This document shows, piece after piece, positions 21,350 through 34,200 of a DNA stretch of 64,000 nt. Within the stretch, counting starts at the first letter, position 1. Every line of letters starts with the position of its first letter. The notes under the pieces are model-generated. The model made no database searches. It saw only the letters and a list, made by a program, of their open reading frames with translations, and was not told the origin of the DNA. The stretch is from the NCBI GenBank assembly GCA_028622995.1, contig JAJQJQ010000080.1, positions 186,001 through 250,000 of the forward strand, read 5' to 3'. The DNA comes from Panagrolaimus kolymaensis (Eukaryota; Nematoda; Chromadorea; Rhabditida; Panagrolaimidae). The position numbers and the translations under genes are program-made.

Positions 21350-24154
21350 CAGCTGCAGCTCTTGCTTCTATGGGCCTAATCGAAAGGAGAATGACCACAA
21401 ATGCTGCAGAAGGAATAAATGCCAAATTAAGAAGAGAGATGCCTAAAAAAACCATGCGTGCCGATGAAATGGCAATTTATTTGTTCTACCTTTTTCGTGA
21501 GCATCGAATTAACATCATTAAAGGTTATCATAGCCAAGGTGATTGGCGGCTTCACAATGATTATGTTGATAAACAAAAAGGAAGTCCCAAAGATGTAATA
21601 AAAATATCAATTAATTTTTTCTTATAATTAAAAAAATTTCAGCTAAAGCTACCATTTTGCCCTCCTCGTAATGAACTCATTAATTTTATCAAGCATAAAT
21701 CTATTGCTCCTGTTGAACCAGGCATGAAACTTACTGGTAAATTGGTTGAAAAAGAAAGCGAAAAAAGCGATGGAGTTCTTAACACAATTGCTCATGATAT
21801 GGTTTTCAATAAAAAGGTTATGAATGTTGAAGGACAAGATTGCCTCTTCGTTGTTAGTGATTATTGTGGACAAAATGTTTGTGTCACATTGGGTAGCAGA
21901 AACAAAAACAATAAACATTTCTCTTGTTCATGTAATCCAACAAGATTGTGTATTCACATGCGTTCAGTATTGTAAGAAATTAAAATTTTTTTTCTCTATT
22001 TTTAAAATAACCATGCTTTTATTTTAGACTTCACATCGGCTTTCTTGATGATGAAATTCCAGATATTGGTGAAGGCATAATTTTGAATGAAAGGAAACAA
22101 TTTCGAAGAGCAAATGAAACAAAATCTGGTACTAAAGCACCTCGCCAGGTTGATAAACGCCCAAAACTACCCGATGAACAAGATCTTGCTCCTTATCACA
22201 AAGCTCCAAAATTTAATCGAGGAGACGATGAATCCGTTCATATACTTCGTCCATTGCGAGATGAATTGAAAAATAAGTAGGAGATTATATTTTTAAATCA
22301 AAATTTGAAAACAAAAATATTTTTTCAGGTATCTTTTACAATGCAGTTTTAATTCTACTCCACCGAAGGTGGCAAATGAACCACCAGCTTGGTGGACAGA
22401 TATAGTTAAAACATTTTCGAATGTTTTACCTCATCCATGCATTTTTAAACCAACTTTCAATGATCTTCTTCCGGTTATTAAAGAAGGGGATTGCGTTGTT
22501 TTTGAAAGCTCTAAAGAACAACGAATACTTGTTCATCGAGTCAAAAACAATGAAGTCCATGGTTATATTATGTCCAACTCTCCAATCACAGATGACGTCA
22601 ACGAAATTGCATTTTCTGCAGCCCATTGTGCAAGAGATATCAACGGATTAGTCACCATCAGACTATTCAATAGTGAAGAAAACTTCAATGCGGTTGGTAA
22701 TGGAACATATATTGCCCTATGCCTAAAAATTTGTTCCTTACATATGAGAGAAAATCCTCAACATATGACTTTTAATTTGGAAGAAGATATTGAAGAAATA
22801 ACAAATGAAAACCTTCAACAGGTATTTATAAAAATTTAATATAAATTTTGATTTATAATTTTCATTTTAGCTTTATGAAAATAAAACAAATCAAGCTGTA
22901 TCGATGATGGGAAAAGTTCAAAAACATTCATTTTATTGCTGTTGCACCAGAGCATGGTATGCTTCAACCCCATCTCGGAACAAAATTTTAAGAATCCCGG
23001 GTATGACTAAATGTAAAAAATGCAAGAGAGATTATTTTACTTGTTGCGTCAATTCTCCTGATCCACCAGCAACTAATTTTATTTGTTTTACTTGTATTGG
23101 TCCAATAATGCTTTCAAAATGGGGTGTCGGAGCATCAAATACTTGTCCTTTGGATAATTTTTTAGCGGCATGTATTTTGTTCCATAAAAAATATAATGCT
23201 TTTGCAGAGTAAATATTTTAAATTTGAACTGTTTTTCTTAAACTTAAAATGTTTGTTTTAGTTTAATTTCGAGGTCTGAACACCGATCATCTTTTGAAAG
23301 GGCATTAGCAGCATTTTTACTTGATGTTGATGATGCTGATAACATGGAAAACGCTCAAAGAAATTTCATTCAAACAGTTTATGGAGTTAGTGTTTAAAAC
23401 CCATTTACAAAAATTTTTACTTTTTATTTTTTAGAACAACCCCGATTTATGGGGAACTGAATTTGATATCGTTTTTACTCATTTAGTAAAAACGTGTGGA
23501 ATAAGCCAAACTTATTCATGTAATATTTGCCATAGCCAAAAACCAATGTCTCCCGCCATAAAAACTTTTCTTACGTAAGAATAAAAAATTTATTAACATT
23601 AATTAATTTAATTTTTTAAGAGAATTTATTATCAATGAAAAGGATAGCGTTCCGGAAATGATACAAGAAGTTTTATCATTAAGACAAGTTGGTGAAGCCG
23701 GTTATCGATGTCAAAATGAAAGTTGCAACAAAAACCCAATGGATTGCCATAGCAAATTTTCAAATAGAAATCCATGGGTTTTGCAACTAAGATTAACCAA
23801 CGATAACACAATGAAAATGTTTGGTTTCAAAGAAATTGAATCATTACCTCGAACAGTCCAAGTAAAAAAATATTTTCTTTTTTTATAATTTAAAAAATCA
23901 AAAACTTTCAGTTTAATAATGAAACATATGAATTTGCCGGTGTGACATTTAATATCGAAGGTCATTTCATAGCCGTTTTACCAACAACTGGAGGTTTTAT
24001 TGTTTATGATGGATTGAGTCAAGGAAGATGTCCAGGAATGACCCTTCGAAATGCTTTGATAGAAGTGGCCAATCGTGGTGGACTAATATCCAGCATTCTT
24101 TATTTTAAAGTCCCCACTGGAACCGCTGCTATCACATCACAAGCAGATGTTTAA
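21314..24154 (+). CDS. Mutator-type transposase C-terminal region fused to USP-like domain
   Basis: Nine exons can be joined in frame: 21314-21594, 21643-21971, 22028-22276, 22329-22821, 22871-23208, 23262-23385, 23435-23574, 23621-23861 and 23912-24154, about 811 residues. Exon 1 has TTNAAEGINAKLRREMP, which resembles the block after the last catalytic residue in MULE transposases. Exon 2 has a SWIM zinc finger (CSCNPTRLCIHM). The second half has two Cys-rich stretches (CKKCKRDYF; CNICHSQ with YRCQNESC) around a Cys box, SNTCPLDNFLAACILF, and a His box, GHFIAVLPTTGGFIVYDGL, the pattern of ubiquitin-specific proteases (peptidase C19). The 5' exons with the catalytic aspartates are not found, and the exon at 21314 begins after an acceptor TTTTCAG with nothing obvious upstream. 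Transposition is therefore probably lost, or dependent on a relative. Confidence 0.8.
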
Positions 24155-24332
24155 TAAATATGTTAGTTAAATAAAAGACTTTTTTTATTTCCGTATGTGT
24201 TTAAAGTGTTTGTAAATAATTTTTAAAAACAAAACTGTGATTTTTCTAGTCAAATATGTAAATATGTAAATATGTGTTGTAAATATTATATTATGTTTTT
24301 TATGTTATCAGCTTAATAAATATATATGTTTT

Positions 24333-24766
24333 AATAAAAGAAGAAGGATGAAAAATAATTAATTAATGAATTTAAAAATAAATCGGTAGCTTTTTATTCA
24401 GCCAAAAAAAATTAATGGTTGATTGCGTGAAAGCAGTGATTTCTTTGGTTGTCTGACTCACTTTTTGACTTCATTGTTTTTGTTCATTGCATATTGCAAT
24501 AAAAGTTTTTGTTGAAAGACTTTTGGGTTTAGCTAAAATATTTAGCATAAAGAAACCGGTCTATGGCTAGTTTCAATGGTCTCTTTTATGAGCACCAAAT
24601 ATAAATTTTGTATGGCTGGTTATTGAAACCATCTAATTAGGGGATTAAAGTATTGAATTTTTTTATTTTTAAATATAAAAACGGAGCGGAGCAGTTTTTA
24701 CTGGATCGGAGCAGTTTTTACTGGATCGGAGCAGAATTTGGAGCGGAGCAGTTTTTACTGGATCCC
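24333..24766 (-). repeat. right terminal inverted repeat of the Mutator-like element
   Basis: Reverse complement of 18552-18985. It ends TACTGGATCCC next to the duplicated target TAAGCAATT. Confidence 0.9.
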
Positions 24767-25270
24767 TAAGCAATTGCAAGGTAAAACATTCATAATATCT
24801 TCAAATGAAACAATACTTCCATCTTCATGCTTTACTTAACTGCTTTGAAAAGAAAGATGACGAATTGAAGGCATAAATAAAATCGTTTTTAAAATAACAA
24901 AAGATAGATTTTGCAAAAACACAATATTTGTATCACAACGATAAATATTTGATTTCAAAAATGAAATAAAATTTCCTTGAATTAACTGAACATATAATTT
25001 TTCAGTTACCCAAATTTTGTATGCATTTTTATCGTAAATCTTGAAGTAACGATTTGAAAAATTAAACCAGCATATAGCGTCAGAAAAGTAAACCCGTTGA
25101 AATGGAAGGATTTTTCCAATAGCAAAAAACCATTTATAAGTTTTAAGTAATTTTTCATAACCCATAGATGAACATGGATTTTTCGTCATTTTGAGAATCA
25201 TATCATAAGGAAATAAAAACCGTTGAGGACGAGGATTAATAAATGTATAATCAGGATTTGAAGCAGCCAT
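24767..25270 (-). pseudogene. F-box-like paralogue 7, 5' portion
   Basis: ATG 25270 opens a frame with YTFINPRPQRFLFPYDMILKM, KLLKTYKWFFAIGK, YKIWVTEKL and IYRCDTNIVF. An in-frame TAA at 24838-24836 comes before the conserved end of exon 1, which is still readable afterwards as KHEDGSIVSFEDIMNVLP. The exon then runs into the 9-bp duplication and the Mutator-like element, two bases short of its original donor site. There are thus two independent lesions. The rest of the gene lies at 18551-18019. Confidence 0.75.
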
Positions 25271-25547
25271 TTTCCCCTGTTTATAAATAGTCTGAATGGA
25301 ATGGTTCAAAACCAAAAGAATCTCTTGCTTTTCTTTTCCATTTTTTTAGAGGTCAAATCAATATTTTTTATAAAAATTGGAGGCATACTCGAGCTATGTG
25401 GCAATTGTAGTTTGATTTTGGGCTATCGCCTTTTTTGATTGTAAAAACAAAGTGTATTTAAAAATAAATCCTTTTATTGCATTTTTTTAGAAAAGTTTTA
25501 GCAAAAAAAATAAAGAGTTTTTATCAAATATTCTGGATTTTAAACCA

Positions 25548-26791
25548 CTACGGTATGGTTCTTGAAGGAATTGGTTGAACTTTAGTTTTTCTCATAAATT
25601 TTAAACAAAAAAGTCGAGAAATGAAAAATTCTCGATATGGTTTTACAAAATAAAATAAACATAAAGCATCGAACATCATAAATAAAATTCCTAATGGAAG
25701 TGCAAAACTTGATATCCAACTTCCATTTTTAGTTTGTAACAAAAATGGAATAGCGATCAATGAAACTGGTCCAAAAATGAATACAACTGCAACGGATAAT
25801 TGCACTAACATGGCTCTAAAAAAATAAAATCATATTTTGCGATTTGAGTTTTTTTTGAGAATTTATTTTTCATGTGAAACAAATAAAAATTATTGGAACT
25901 TTTATTAATTTTTTAAAAATCAAAAAAGCAAACCTATGAAGCATTTGATGAATTCCGAAAGTTTCTTTCGACACAAATTTTTTTATTCTTGCCATTTGAT
26001 ACAAAAAAGCTCCATGTAAAATAATAATTACAAAAAAAGATACAACTACCATAAATATTAAAAAACCCATGAAAAACATAAAACTTCCATCATTATAATC
26101 TGGAATAATTCCAAATGTATTTGGGTGATATTTGTAAATTTCGATAAAAACTGGAACAGCGTTTTGTATTAATTCTTGCATTTCGGTTGAATCACATTCC
26201 ATTAATATTAAAGGAACTAAAAAATACAGAACATTAAAGAAAAATTCATGATTTTTTTCTTCTTTTTTATGTCAAAAAACTTTGTTCCAGAATTATTAAA
26301 TACTCACCGAAAACAAATGTAAATGCTCCACCAACAATAAAAATAAAAACACAAACTAAATTAAATTGGGATTGAAAAAACAAGAATTCTTTTTGAAGAG
26401 TTGCCAAAAGCCGAAATAAAATAGTATTACAAAAGGATACACCAATTCCAATAACTGAAAAATAAACCAAACTTCCTTGAACCATAGGATATGAAATTCC
26501 AATGGAAAAAATAGTATTATAACTTATAAATGGAAGGGGCCAATAAAAAATTGGATAATAAATAAACAAAAATAATATAAAAATAAAATTCCATGTAGTT
26601 TGAACGATCATAGTTTTCTTAAATATATCCATAAATGGCGTAGATTGAGTTACAAGAACATAGAGTGTAAGTAAATAAACGAAAAATGAAACTCCAAACA
26701 TAATATTCACAAAAATTCTGGCGTTTGCTTGATAAATAGGATGATAAATATCTTCAAGGGTTATATTTTCCCATTCTTTTAAATCTATCAT
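25548..26791 (-). CDS. Str-superfamily seven-transmembrane chemoreceptor B
   Basis: Exons 26791-26308 (484 nt), 26216-25934 (283 nt) and 25815-25548 (268 nt) have the same lengths and phases as receptor A at 12540-11120. The products align throughout: WENITLEDIYHPIYQ, TQSTPFMDIFKK, TILFRLLATLQKE, TEMQELIQNAVPVFIEIYK, LLQTKNGSWI and FDALCLFYFVKPYREFF. Seven hydrophobic segments are visible, with TM7 next to the PYR motif. The start ATG 26791 agrees with the paralogue. It is probably a chemosensory G-protein-coupled receptor, Srh-like by impression. It lies just upstream of the split F-box-like gene, repeating the receptor/F-box neighbourhood seen at 11-14 kb. Confidence 0.8.
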
Positions 26792-28213
26792 TTATGAAAA
26801 AAATAATTTGAAGCTTTAAAAAATAAAAATAAAATATAAAAGAATTTATAAAAATTATTTACTTAATAGGAGTCATTTTGTAATGTCAAGTAGTGTACCC
26901 GAAATCACCTGGAAAGAATTTTTATAGCCATAATTTATAATTTCAAACCTAAAAAAGCAACACAAAAAAAAGTATGACATTTTTTGTTTATAAACAGGTG
27001 TAAATTTTATTTAGTTGTTTTAAGAATGAATATTTACTAAGAAAACCCATATAAAAGTTGGGTTTGCGTTATTTTAAAGGAAGTTCTTTAATATGTCTTT
27101 AGTTTCTTAGAACTTTTTGGATTTCCTTTAAAGAAATGTCAGATCTGTGATGCAAAAAAATGTTTCCATTTCCAAAAAATACTTTTTTTCAGAAATCTTG
27201 AAAAAGAAAATAATTAAAATTCAAATTTTCAATGACTTTTTAATGAAAATTATTTTTTTAAATGCTTTCTGTTTGTTTGGCAGTAAAAATGGAAAAAAAT
27301 CAATTTTTAACAGCGTATTTTTATAGATTCACAAAACCACTAAAATGTGATGGTTTTTTGAAGAAAATGTTTTTTATTTTGCTGCGATTGCGAATAAACA
27401 TTTTTTTTGCACTATACAATTTTAAAAACAAATGTGAGTGTATCATCGATTAGCTCGCCAGGGACCTTGAAAGTTATTTGAAAACACTTTTTTATTATTT
27501 TGAAACATTTTTTTTTGCTGTAAGAAATACTTCGTTTTAAATTACAATTTTGAATATTTTATTTATCTTTTTTGCTTTTTTTTGAATTTGAAGTTGAAAC
27601 AGCTAAGATGGAAGAAACCCGGGCTGGTTAAATAAGTAGTTTGAATAAGATTTAAAAGTATCCGGGGAAAATAATCCTGCGATATGTATCCTCAGAAATG
27701 AGCATGAAAAACGAAAAAAAGAACTAAAAGAAAGCTGAACCCACAAAGACATTATTCTTTATGCCAAAAACTATAAAAGTTGGCGGAAGATATTTTTCGT
27801 CTTGATATTCGTAAAGTAAATTATAAAAAATTTATTTTTAATTAATATAAAAATCTTTTTTTCAACCAAACATTGGTAATAAAACAATAATAAAATTTAT
27901 TTTTGACAATCAAAACATTAATAAAAAATATTTAACCCTGAAAGACGACAATTAATAATTTTAACAATAAAAAGATATTTTGAATGTTTTTACGATAATA
28001 AAAAATAATAATACAGTTAAATTCAAAATATATATAAAAAGGTAGATAATTTTTTTTAAATATTTGGAATGCAGAAAAAAACATAATAAAACATATTTTT
28101 ATTTTTTTGGACGAATGAATGCATGATTAATAATAAAATGAAATAAAATAAAATAATAAAATGCTTTCGATGTGATAAAAATGCGAGGTGAAGAAGAATT
28201 TGGTTTTTGAATG
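26792..28213. other. intergenic region
   Basis: No exon with both a good frame and splice sites is seen. The part near 28213 should include the 3' UTR of the RhoGEF. An open frame at 28056-28259 on the minus strand overlaps the true last exon and is mostly UTR. Confidence 0.5.
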
Positions 28214-31200
28214 TTAGATGTCGCTGAAAAAATAAAAATAAAATTAAGTTTGTTTCCAATCAAATTAAATTTAAAAATTTTTGCAAAAAAGTTTTTGAAA
28301 ATTTATTTTTAAAAAAATTGCCTTTTTAGGAAAAATTCGTATTGAGAATAAACTTTTTGCTAAGTCTCTTGGACAGAAAATTAAAAACTTACGAAGTTTC
28401 AATATTATCATCCAGAATAAATTTAAGTAAATCATTTGAAGTTTTTTGTAATGAAATTGTATCTTCTATAGGACTTCCTTCGGGTGGTGGAACATCTGGA
28501 ATTGGAGGCAACAACAAACTACTCGATGATGAAGCATGCGAGTGTTTAATGATTTCTTCTGGGGATAGCTTATCCAAAGTTATGTTTACTGAAGACGTTG
28601 ATGTTTTAGGCTCTGGTGATGAATCTTTAGGTCGAGGAGAAAGTTGATCACCACCAATTAAAACGGTACTAATATGTGGCGAAGGTTCGGGATCAATCGC
28701 GGCTTCGGCAGCGATGTTCGTCAAAGTGCTGGTATCTGTCATGGTTGTTGAAACTATGGTTCCGGTGTCTTGTGACGATGCAGAACTGATTCCTGAAGTT
28801 GAAGATCCAAAAGAATCCGAGGAACCAACTGTGGATTGACTATATCGGCGGCCATTCTAAAAAAACAAAAATAGTTATTTAATCCAAAAACTTTTTCAAA
28901 AAATCTTACGAGTTCGTTAAGTTTCGAAGATATCTTTCTCGACGATCCACTCATAGCACTTGAAACATTCCAACTAAATCTTTTTAAAATTGCTGTAGGA
29001 CCATTGGAATGATTAGGTCGTTGAGAATCTATTTCTCCAACTGTATGATATCGTTTTTCAAATCTTCGACCATTATTTAATGCTAATTGCCGCAAATTTT
29101 GAGATGTCAAAGAATCTCCCGAAACATTAAAGTCAATTGGCGATGAACAAGGTCCTCCAATAATATCTTCGGGTATTCCACTTTGAGGCGAATTATTACT
29201 ATTGAATACTTCACTTTCTTCTGATGTTTCTTCAGTTAATGGAGGAGTCATAGATGAATGAAATGATTCATTTTCAAATGAACCCGGAGCATGGCCATTC
29301 ATAGAAACCACGGAAGAAACAGAAGTTTGAGCTCGAGCTGGGGAATTATTTCTTGCTGATGTTGGCGCTGGTTGGGGTTGTTGTTGTTGTTCTTCAGTGA
29401 AGGAAGAAGATGCTAATGAAACTTTAGATCCTGAAGATCCTGGTGTACAATCGCTATAGTGCCTTCGATCGAGTTGTTCTGCAGAAGCAATAGTTTCAGA
29501 TTTACGGAGATCTAAAAAATTTGTAAAATTAGCATATTTATTTCTGTCCAGGACAGAGCGCCAAAGGAATTCTTTAGAAAAATGTTTTAAAGGCTAAGAT
29601 TGATAAAACTTACGAGCTGATGATGGCCGACTAGCTGCAACAACTTGAGAATCCATACTATGCGATTTTTTATGTGCAATTCCAGGTAATTGCTTTTCAT
29701 TTATCCATGACCCAGTTGTTGTAGGCGTTTGGGATCTCAAAGCTTCTTTAACTAAAGCTCGATGATTTTCTTTTTCTTGAAGCACAGATTTAAAATCATG
29801 AGTTTGAATTCGACGAAATTCTTCTTGAGTCATATGAATCATTTCAATCCATCGACGAGTTTCTTCAATATTTGCAGTAAGCATCATTTTGAAAAATACG
29901 GGGAAACCAAAATCATTTATTGAAATAAGGAAAAATCCAGTAGTTTCAGGGACGCAAATGAGCGAAGAAATATGTAATGGCGATTTAATAACTCTCAAAC
30001 GATTGTTATCTTTTTTGGATGAAGATTTGCATATTAAAAACATATCCGTAAAAAGTATACAATGAACATCCATTTTTGATCCCTGTCGAGTGGGTTCACG
30101 CATTTTTAAATCTCCTTTAGTTATAATTCGACGATAATGAGGATGTGGGCCAATATATGGCATAGGATTGAGGAGATTAAAATGATGGTAGGAAGACCTT
30201 GGGTGGAAAAGTTTTTCAAATTCTTCAGTGTCTATAACATCGTAGGATTCCACAGTTTTCATTACTTCAATAAGTTGAATTTGTAAATCTTTATTATTCA
30301 TTGCATAATTTAATTGACCCGTGGCTAATTCAGCGCATTCGATCATTTCCTAAAAATTCGGATTATTAAAGGACCCTAATCATTTGGTCTTTTCAAAATT
30401 TCAAATTTTCGTTTCCCGCATTATTCCCTCCTGCTGGCAAGGTGCAAAGTCTCTTTCAAGCAGGTTTGATTTTTTTTTGAAATCCAATTTTTTTCTTCTT
30501 CATCTACGTGAATATCAACCATTTCAATGTATTTTCGAAGTACCTTTTACCTTTTTAATATTGTGTTTACATATATGCATTGAAACCTAGATGAAGAAGA
30601 AAAAAATTGGATTTCAAAAAAAAATCAAACCTGCTTGAAAGAGACTTTGCACCTTGCCAGCAGGAGGGAATAATGCGGGAAACGAAAATTTGAAATTTTG
30701 AGAAGACCAAATGATTAGGGTCCTTTAAGTAGGTTTTTTAACATATTTTCATTTTGAAAATTAAAATTAACCCAAATTAGATTTCATGGAAGAAGTTATT
30801 ATTTTTTGTAGATTTCTTAGTCTCGCAGGGAAAATTTAAAATGTTACTCACTTGAAGTGCTGATCTTTCAGTATTACACGTGGTAGTCTTCAAAACATTT
30901 TTCAACATCAATGGATACCGCGTCAATCTCTGCATGGGAATCGATAAATTATCAATAAGCGTTTGCCGATTCATCATATTCAAACTTTCACACCAATTAA
31001 CAAATTCAGCAAATTTTTCATTTTCTTTTTGCTTTTTTCTTACATAATTTAATGAATCCGCATGAGCGACATTAAATTTAATATAACATTTTGACCAAAC
31101 TGTAATATCATCAAATCCATCATACATAAGCGTGGAAATTAATGGACCACCCGTTTTTCTTGATTCTTCAATCATAGGTAATATTGCACGATCCCAAAAT

Positions 31201-34200
31201 TCTAAGTTATTTTTAAGTAAATCTCCATAATTAAGAAAAACTTTTGATGGTTGAATATCGATGAGATAACCTTGACGTTGAAGTTCGAGAAGAATATTCG
31301 TGAGGTCATCCATATTTTGAAGGGATTTAATATAGCGTTTTTCGGTTTCTATTATTTCCCATATTGCTGCTTGTTGTTTTTGGGCTGATTCATTGAGTTG
31401 CTAAAAATGCAAAATTTATGTTTATAAAAAGTTTTAAAAATAAATCTGTAAAATAATTGTTTATTAATTTTTTGCTTTCAAAAAACAGTTTTTTTATAAA
31501 AAATGTTAAAATATGTTAATATTTATTGTAAATGCGCTTCATTATTGCTAATTTTAGCCGATATTTATAATAAAAATGTCTGTTATCTTTTTTTTGTTAA
31601 TTATAAAAAAATCTTTTTCTTTTTACCATTTTTTATAGATTTTTTTATTAACGCTATTTTGAAATTTTTGGAAGTACAAAAAAGATTTGAAAAAAATAAA
31701 AACTGTATCCAAAATAATGCATTTTATAGCTACATAACCTAGATCACGTTAATTCCCTTTTTTAAATAGCATAGTTAAAAAAAATTTAATTTACGTATTC
31801 AAATATTGGAAATAAAAAAAAAGTGCCTTTAATCACTCATTTAATACTTTTCCAGTCCCGGCTTTACTTTATGCGTGACTGCTCTTATGAAACACCGCTT
31901 ACTCATAAGCAAAAAATTAAAAAACATTTAATACCAAATGAAAAAAAGAAGGTAAAAAGTAAGATTAAAAGTTCAACTCTTTACTTACCGTATGCTTTTT
32001 AACAATATCAGTCCAATGTTTTTCAATTTCAAGGCTAGAAAGATCTGTGCCACGTGCGGATACAATTAAAGTTAAAATTTTATCGGCTGCATTAGTGAGT
32101 TTATTGTCCTAAAACAAAACAAAAATTATTATCATTATTTCGTGGTGAGATTAATTATTTTCGCTTCGAGATTAATAATTTTTTTAAAACTTACTTTAGC
32201 TGAAAATATTCCTCTTCTTGAAGCTTTGCCTCTTGCTGAAATAGTTCCCGAGAGATGTTCATCATTAAAAATAGCACTTCCATGATGGTCGATGCTTCCA
32301 TCACTATTTCCTCCAGGGTTGGAATCAATACTATGTGACCCTCGTCGTGGTGGATAGGCAGCCACCAGTTCTCCAACAATTGGATTATTTGTGTGCGTGG
32401 GAGTTGAAACTGCGGATAATGATTGGGCCGCTTCTTCAGCAAATAGCACATTCACCGGGCAAGTTGATAATGAACGAGGTTTACCAAGCTGTAAACGAAG
32501 TTTAAGACTCATATCTTTTTTCTTTTTCTTTTTTTTGAAGGAATAAAAACTTTAGACACTTGGAATTAAATTTTATTTGAGTAAATTGAAAGTGAGAATA
32601 ATATTAAAAAACCTTTCAAGTTTATATATGAAAAAAAAATAATGAAAAGCTTTTTCCTAACTCCAAAATCCAAAAAAAAACTCGTGACAAATTTTTCTTT
32701 CTATTTCATTTTTTTTTTTCAGAGACAAAATAAAAAAACTGAATAGAAAGCTAATTTTTGTTTTGTTTTTGTATAGATAGACTATGAAACTAAATTTTTC
32801 ACGCAATAAACGCTTACCCTTTACTTTAAATGCGCAAAAAAAAGAAAATAAAAGTTCATGAAAAAAATAGAAAAATAAAGAAAAGAAAAAGAAATTAGAC
32901 ATTATTGAAAATAAAAAGGTAATAATTTTTATTATTTGAATTTTGATATTGTTATTAATTTTATTATGTGAAAGAAAAGCAGTTGACCTTATAATTTATA
33001 AAGAAAATAATTGGATATCTCTCTCATATGATAGGTAAACACCAAATAACAAAGTTTTGAACTTTAATTTGTAAAATAAAATAAAAGAAATGTTAAAATG
33101 GCTAAAGATTGGTTTAGAAAACTTTAATATTGAAAGAAAAAAAACTAAAAACTAAAGAAAAGCTCTTTGTTTTCTTTAGGAAACAAAGAAAGTTAGAAAA
33201 AACTAAAAAATATTGTTTACTTTTTAGTTACTGTCAAAAGAAAGTAAGTCTAAAATGAAATTAATTCTTAGACTTTTGATACTCTCCACTATTTTCGTTC
33301 CTGATCAGGCCTCTTCCACGGGCCGGGTTTTGCCGGCCTGGCCCGGCCCGGCCCGTCTTGATTTCGGCCCGGCCCGGCCTGCGGCCCTTTTGGTTTAGGC
33401 CCGGCCCGTGCCGGGCCGCGAGCCGGCCCGTCAATTTTTTTTTTTACCTTGGTATTCCCTTTGATTTTTTTTCTTTTTTTAGAAAATGGTCGGCCTCGGC
33501 CCGGCCTGGCCCGTCCAAAAGTCGGCCCGGCCCGGCCCGCGGGCCAGGCCGGGCCGGGCCGGGCCGGGCTGGACGGGCCGAAGGAAGAGGCCTGTTCCTG
33601 ATATAAAATTTTGCTTAATTATTTTTTTCAACAGAGACCTAGTAAAAATTGATTAATAACTAAAAAATGAAATAATTTATAGTGCGTCAGTGTTTTTGAC
33701 GTCTTTTTCTCATTTTTATTTTATTTTAATCCCACTCAAAAATAAACTTCAAAAAAAGTTTAGTGGCTCTATTTTTGGCCTTTTACGTTATTGTCTAAGT
33801 TTTGTAAAACCTAAATATAGGTATTTTATTTTTTAGAACCACAAAACGAACTCTCAGAAAAAAGAAGGGCAAAATAAAAAATAAAAAGAGAGTAACAAAT
33901 TTTAAAAAATAATTTTCTGTTTTTGATTACTCTCTCATTTTCCCGAATAGACACATTTTATTTTAAATTTAAAAAAGTAAAAACTTACAATTTTCTTTGT
34001 GCTAAAGCTGGATTTTCTTGAAATAGTATCTGCTGAACATTTTCGAGTTTTATCATTATTAGATTTTTCTGAATCATGACTTCGAAAACTAAATGACGAT
34101 TTTCGACTGCTATCTGCCCCCGCTGCCGCCGCCGCCATCGCTTCGACAATATTAAATGTATCAGTTGGAAGACTTAAATTTGAACATGGAAGAATGTTGG

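Larger units (their letters stand above)
18552..24766 (+). mobile_element. Mutator-like element with 434-bp TIRs
   Basis: The element is bounded by perfect 9-bp direct repeats, TAAGCAATT (18543-18551 and 24767-24775), the classic Mutator duplication length. It has near-identical inverted repeats of about 434 bp. The outer part of each TIR contains three copies of a CTGCTCCGATCCAGTAAAAA-type subrepeat. Inside are a plus-strand gene with a MULE-type C-terminal transposase region and SWIM finger fused to a USP-like domain (21314-24154), and a direct repeat with minus-strand exon-like fragments. The N-terminal DDE region of a MULE transposase is not visible, so this may be a deletion derivative. 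It interrupts exon 1 of an F-box-like gene. Confidence 0.9.

Noticed and set aside
33358..33606. Arg/Pro/Gly-rich open frame
   Set aside because: Entirely inside the GC-rich MITE; a by-product of GGCCCGGCC repeats.
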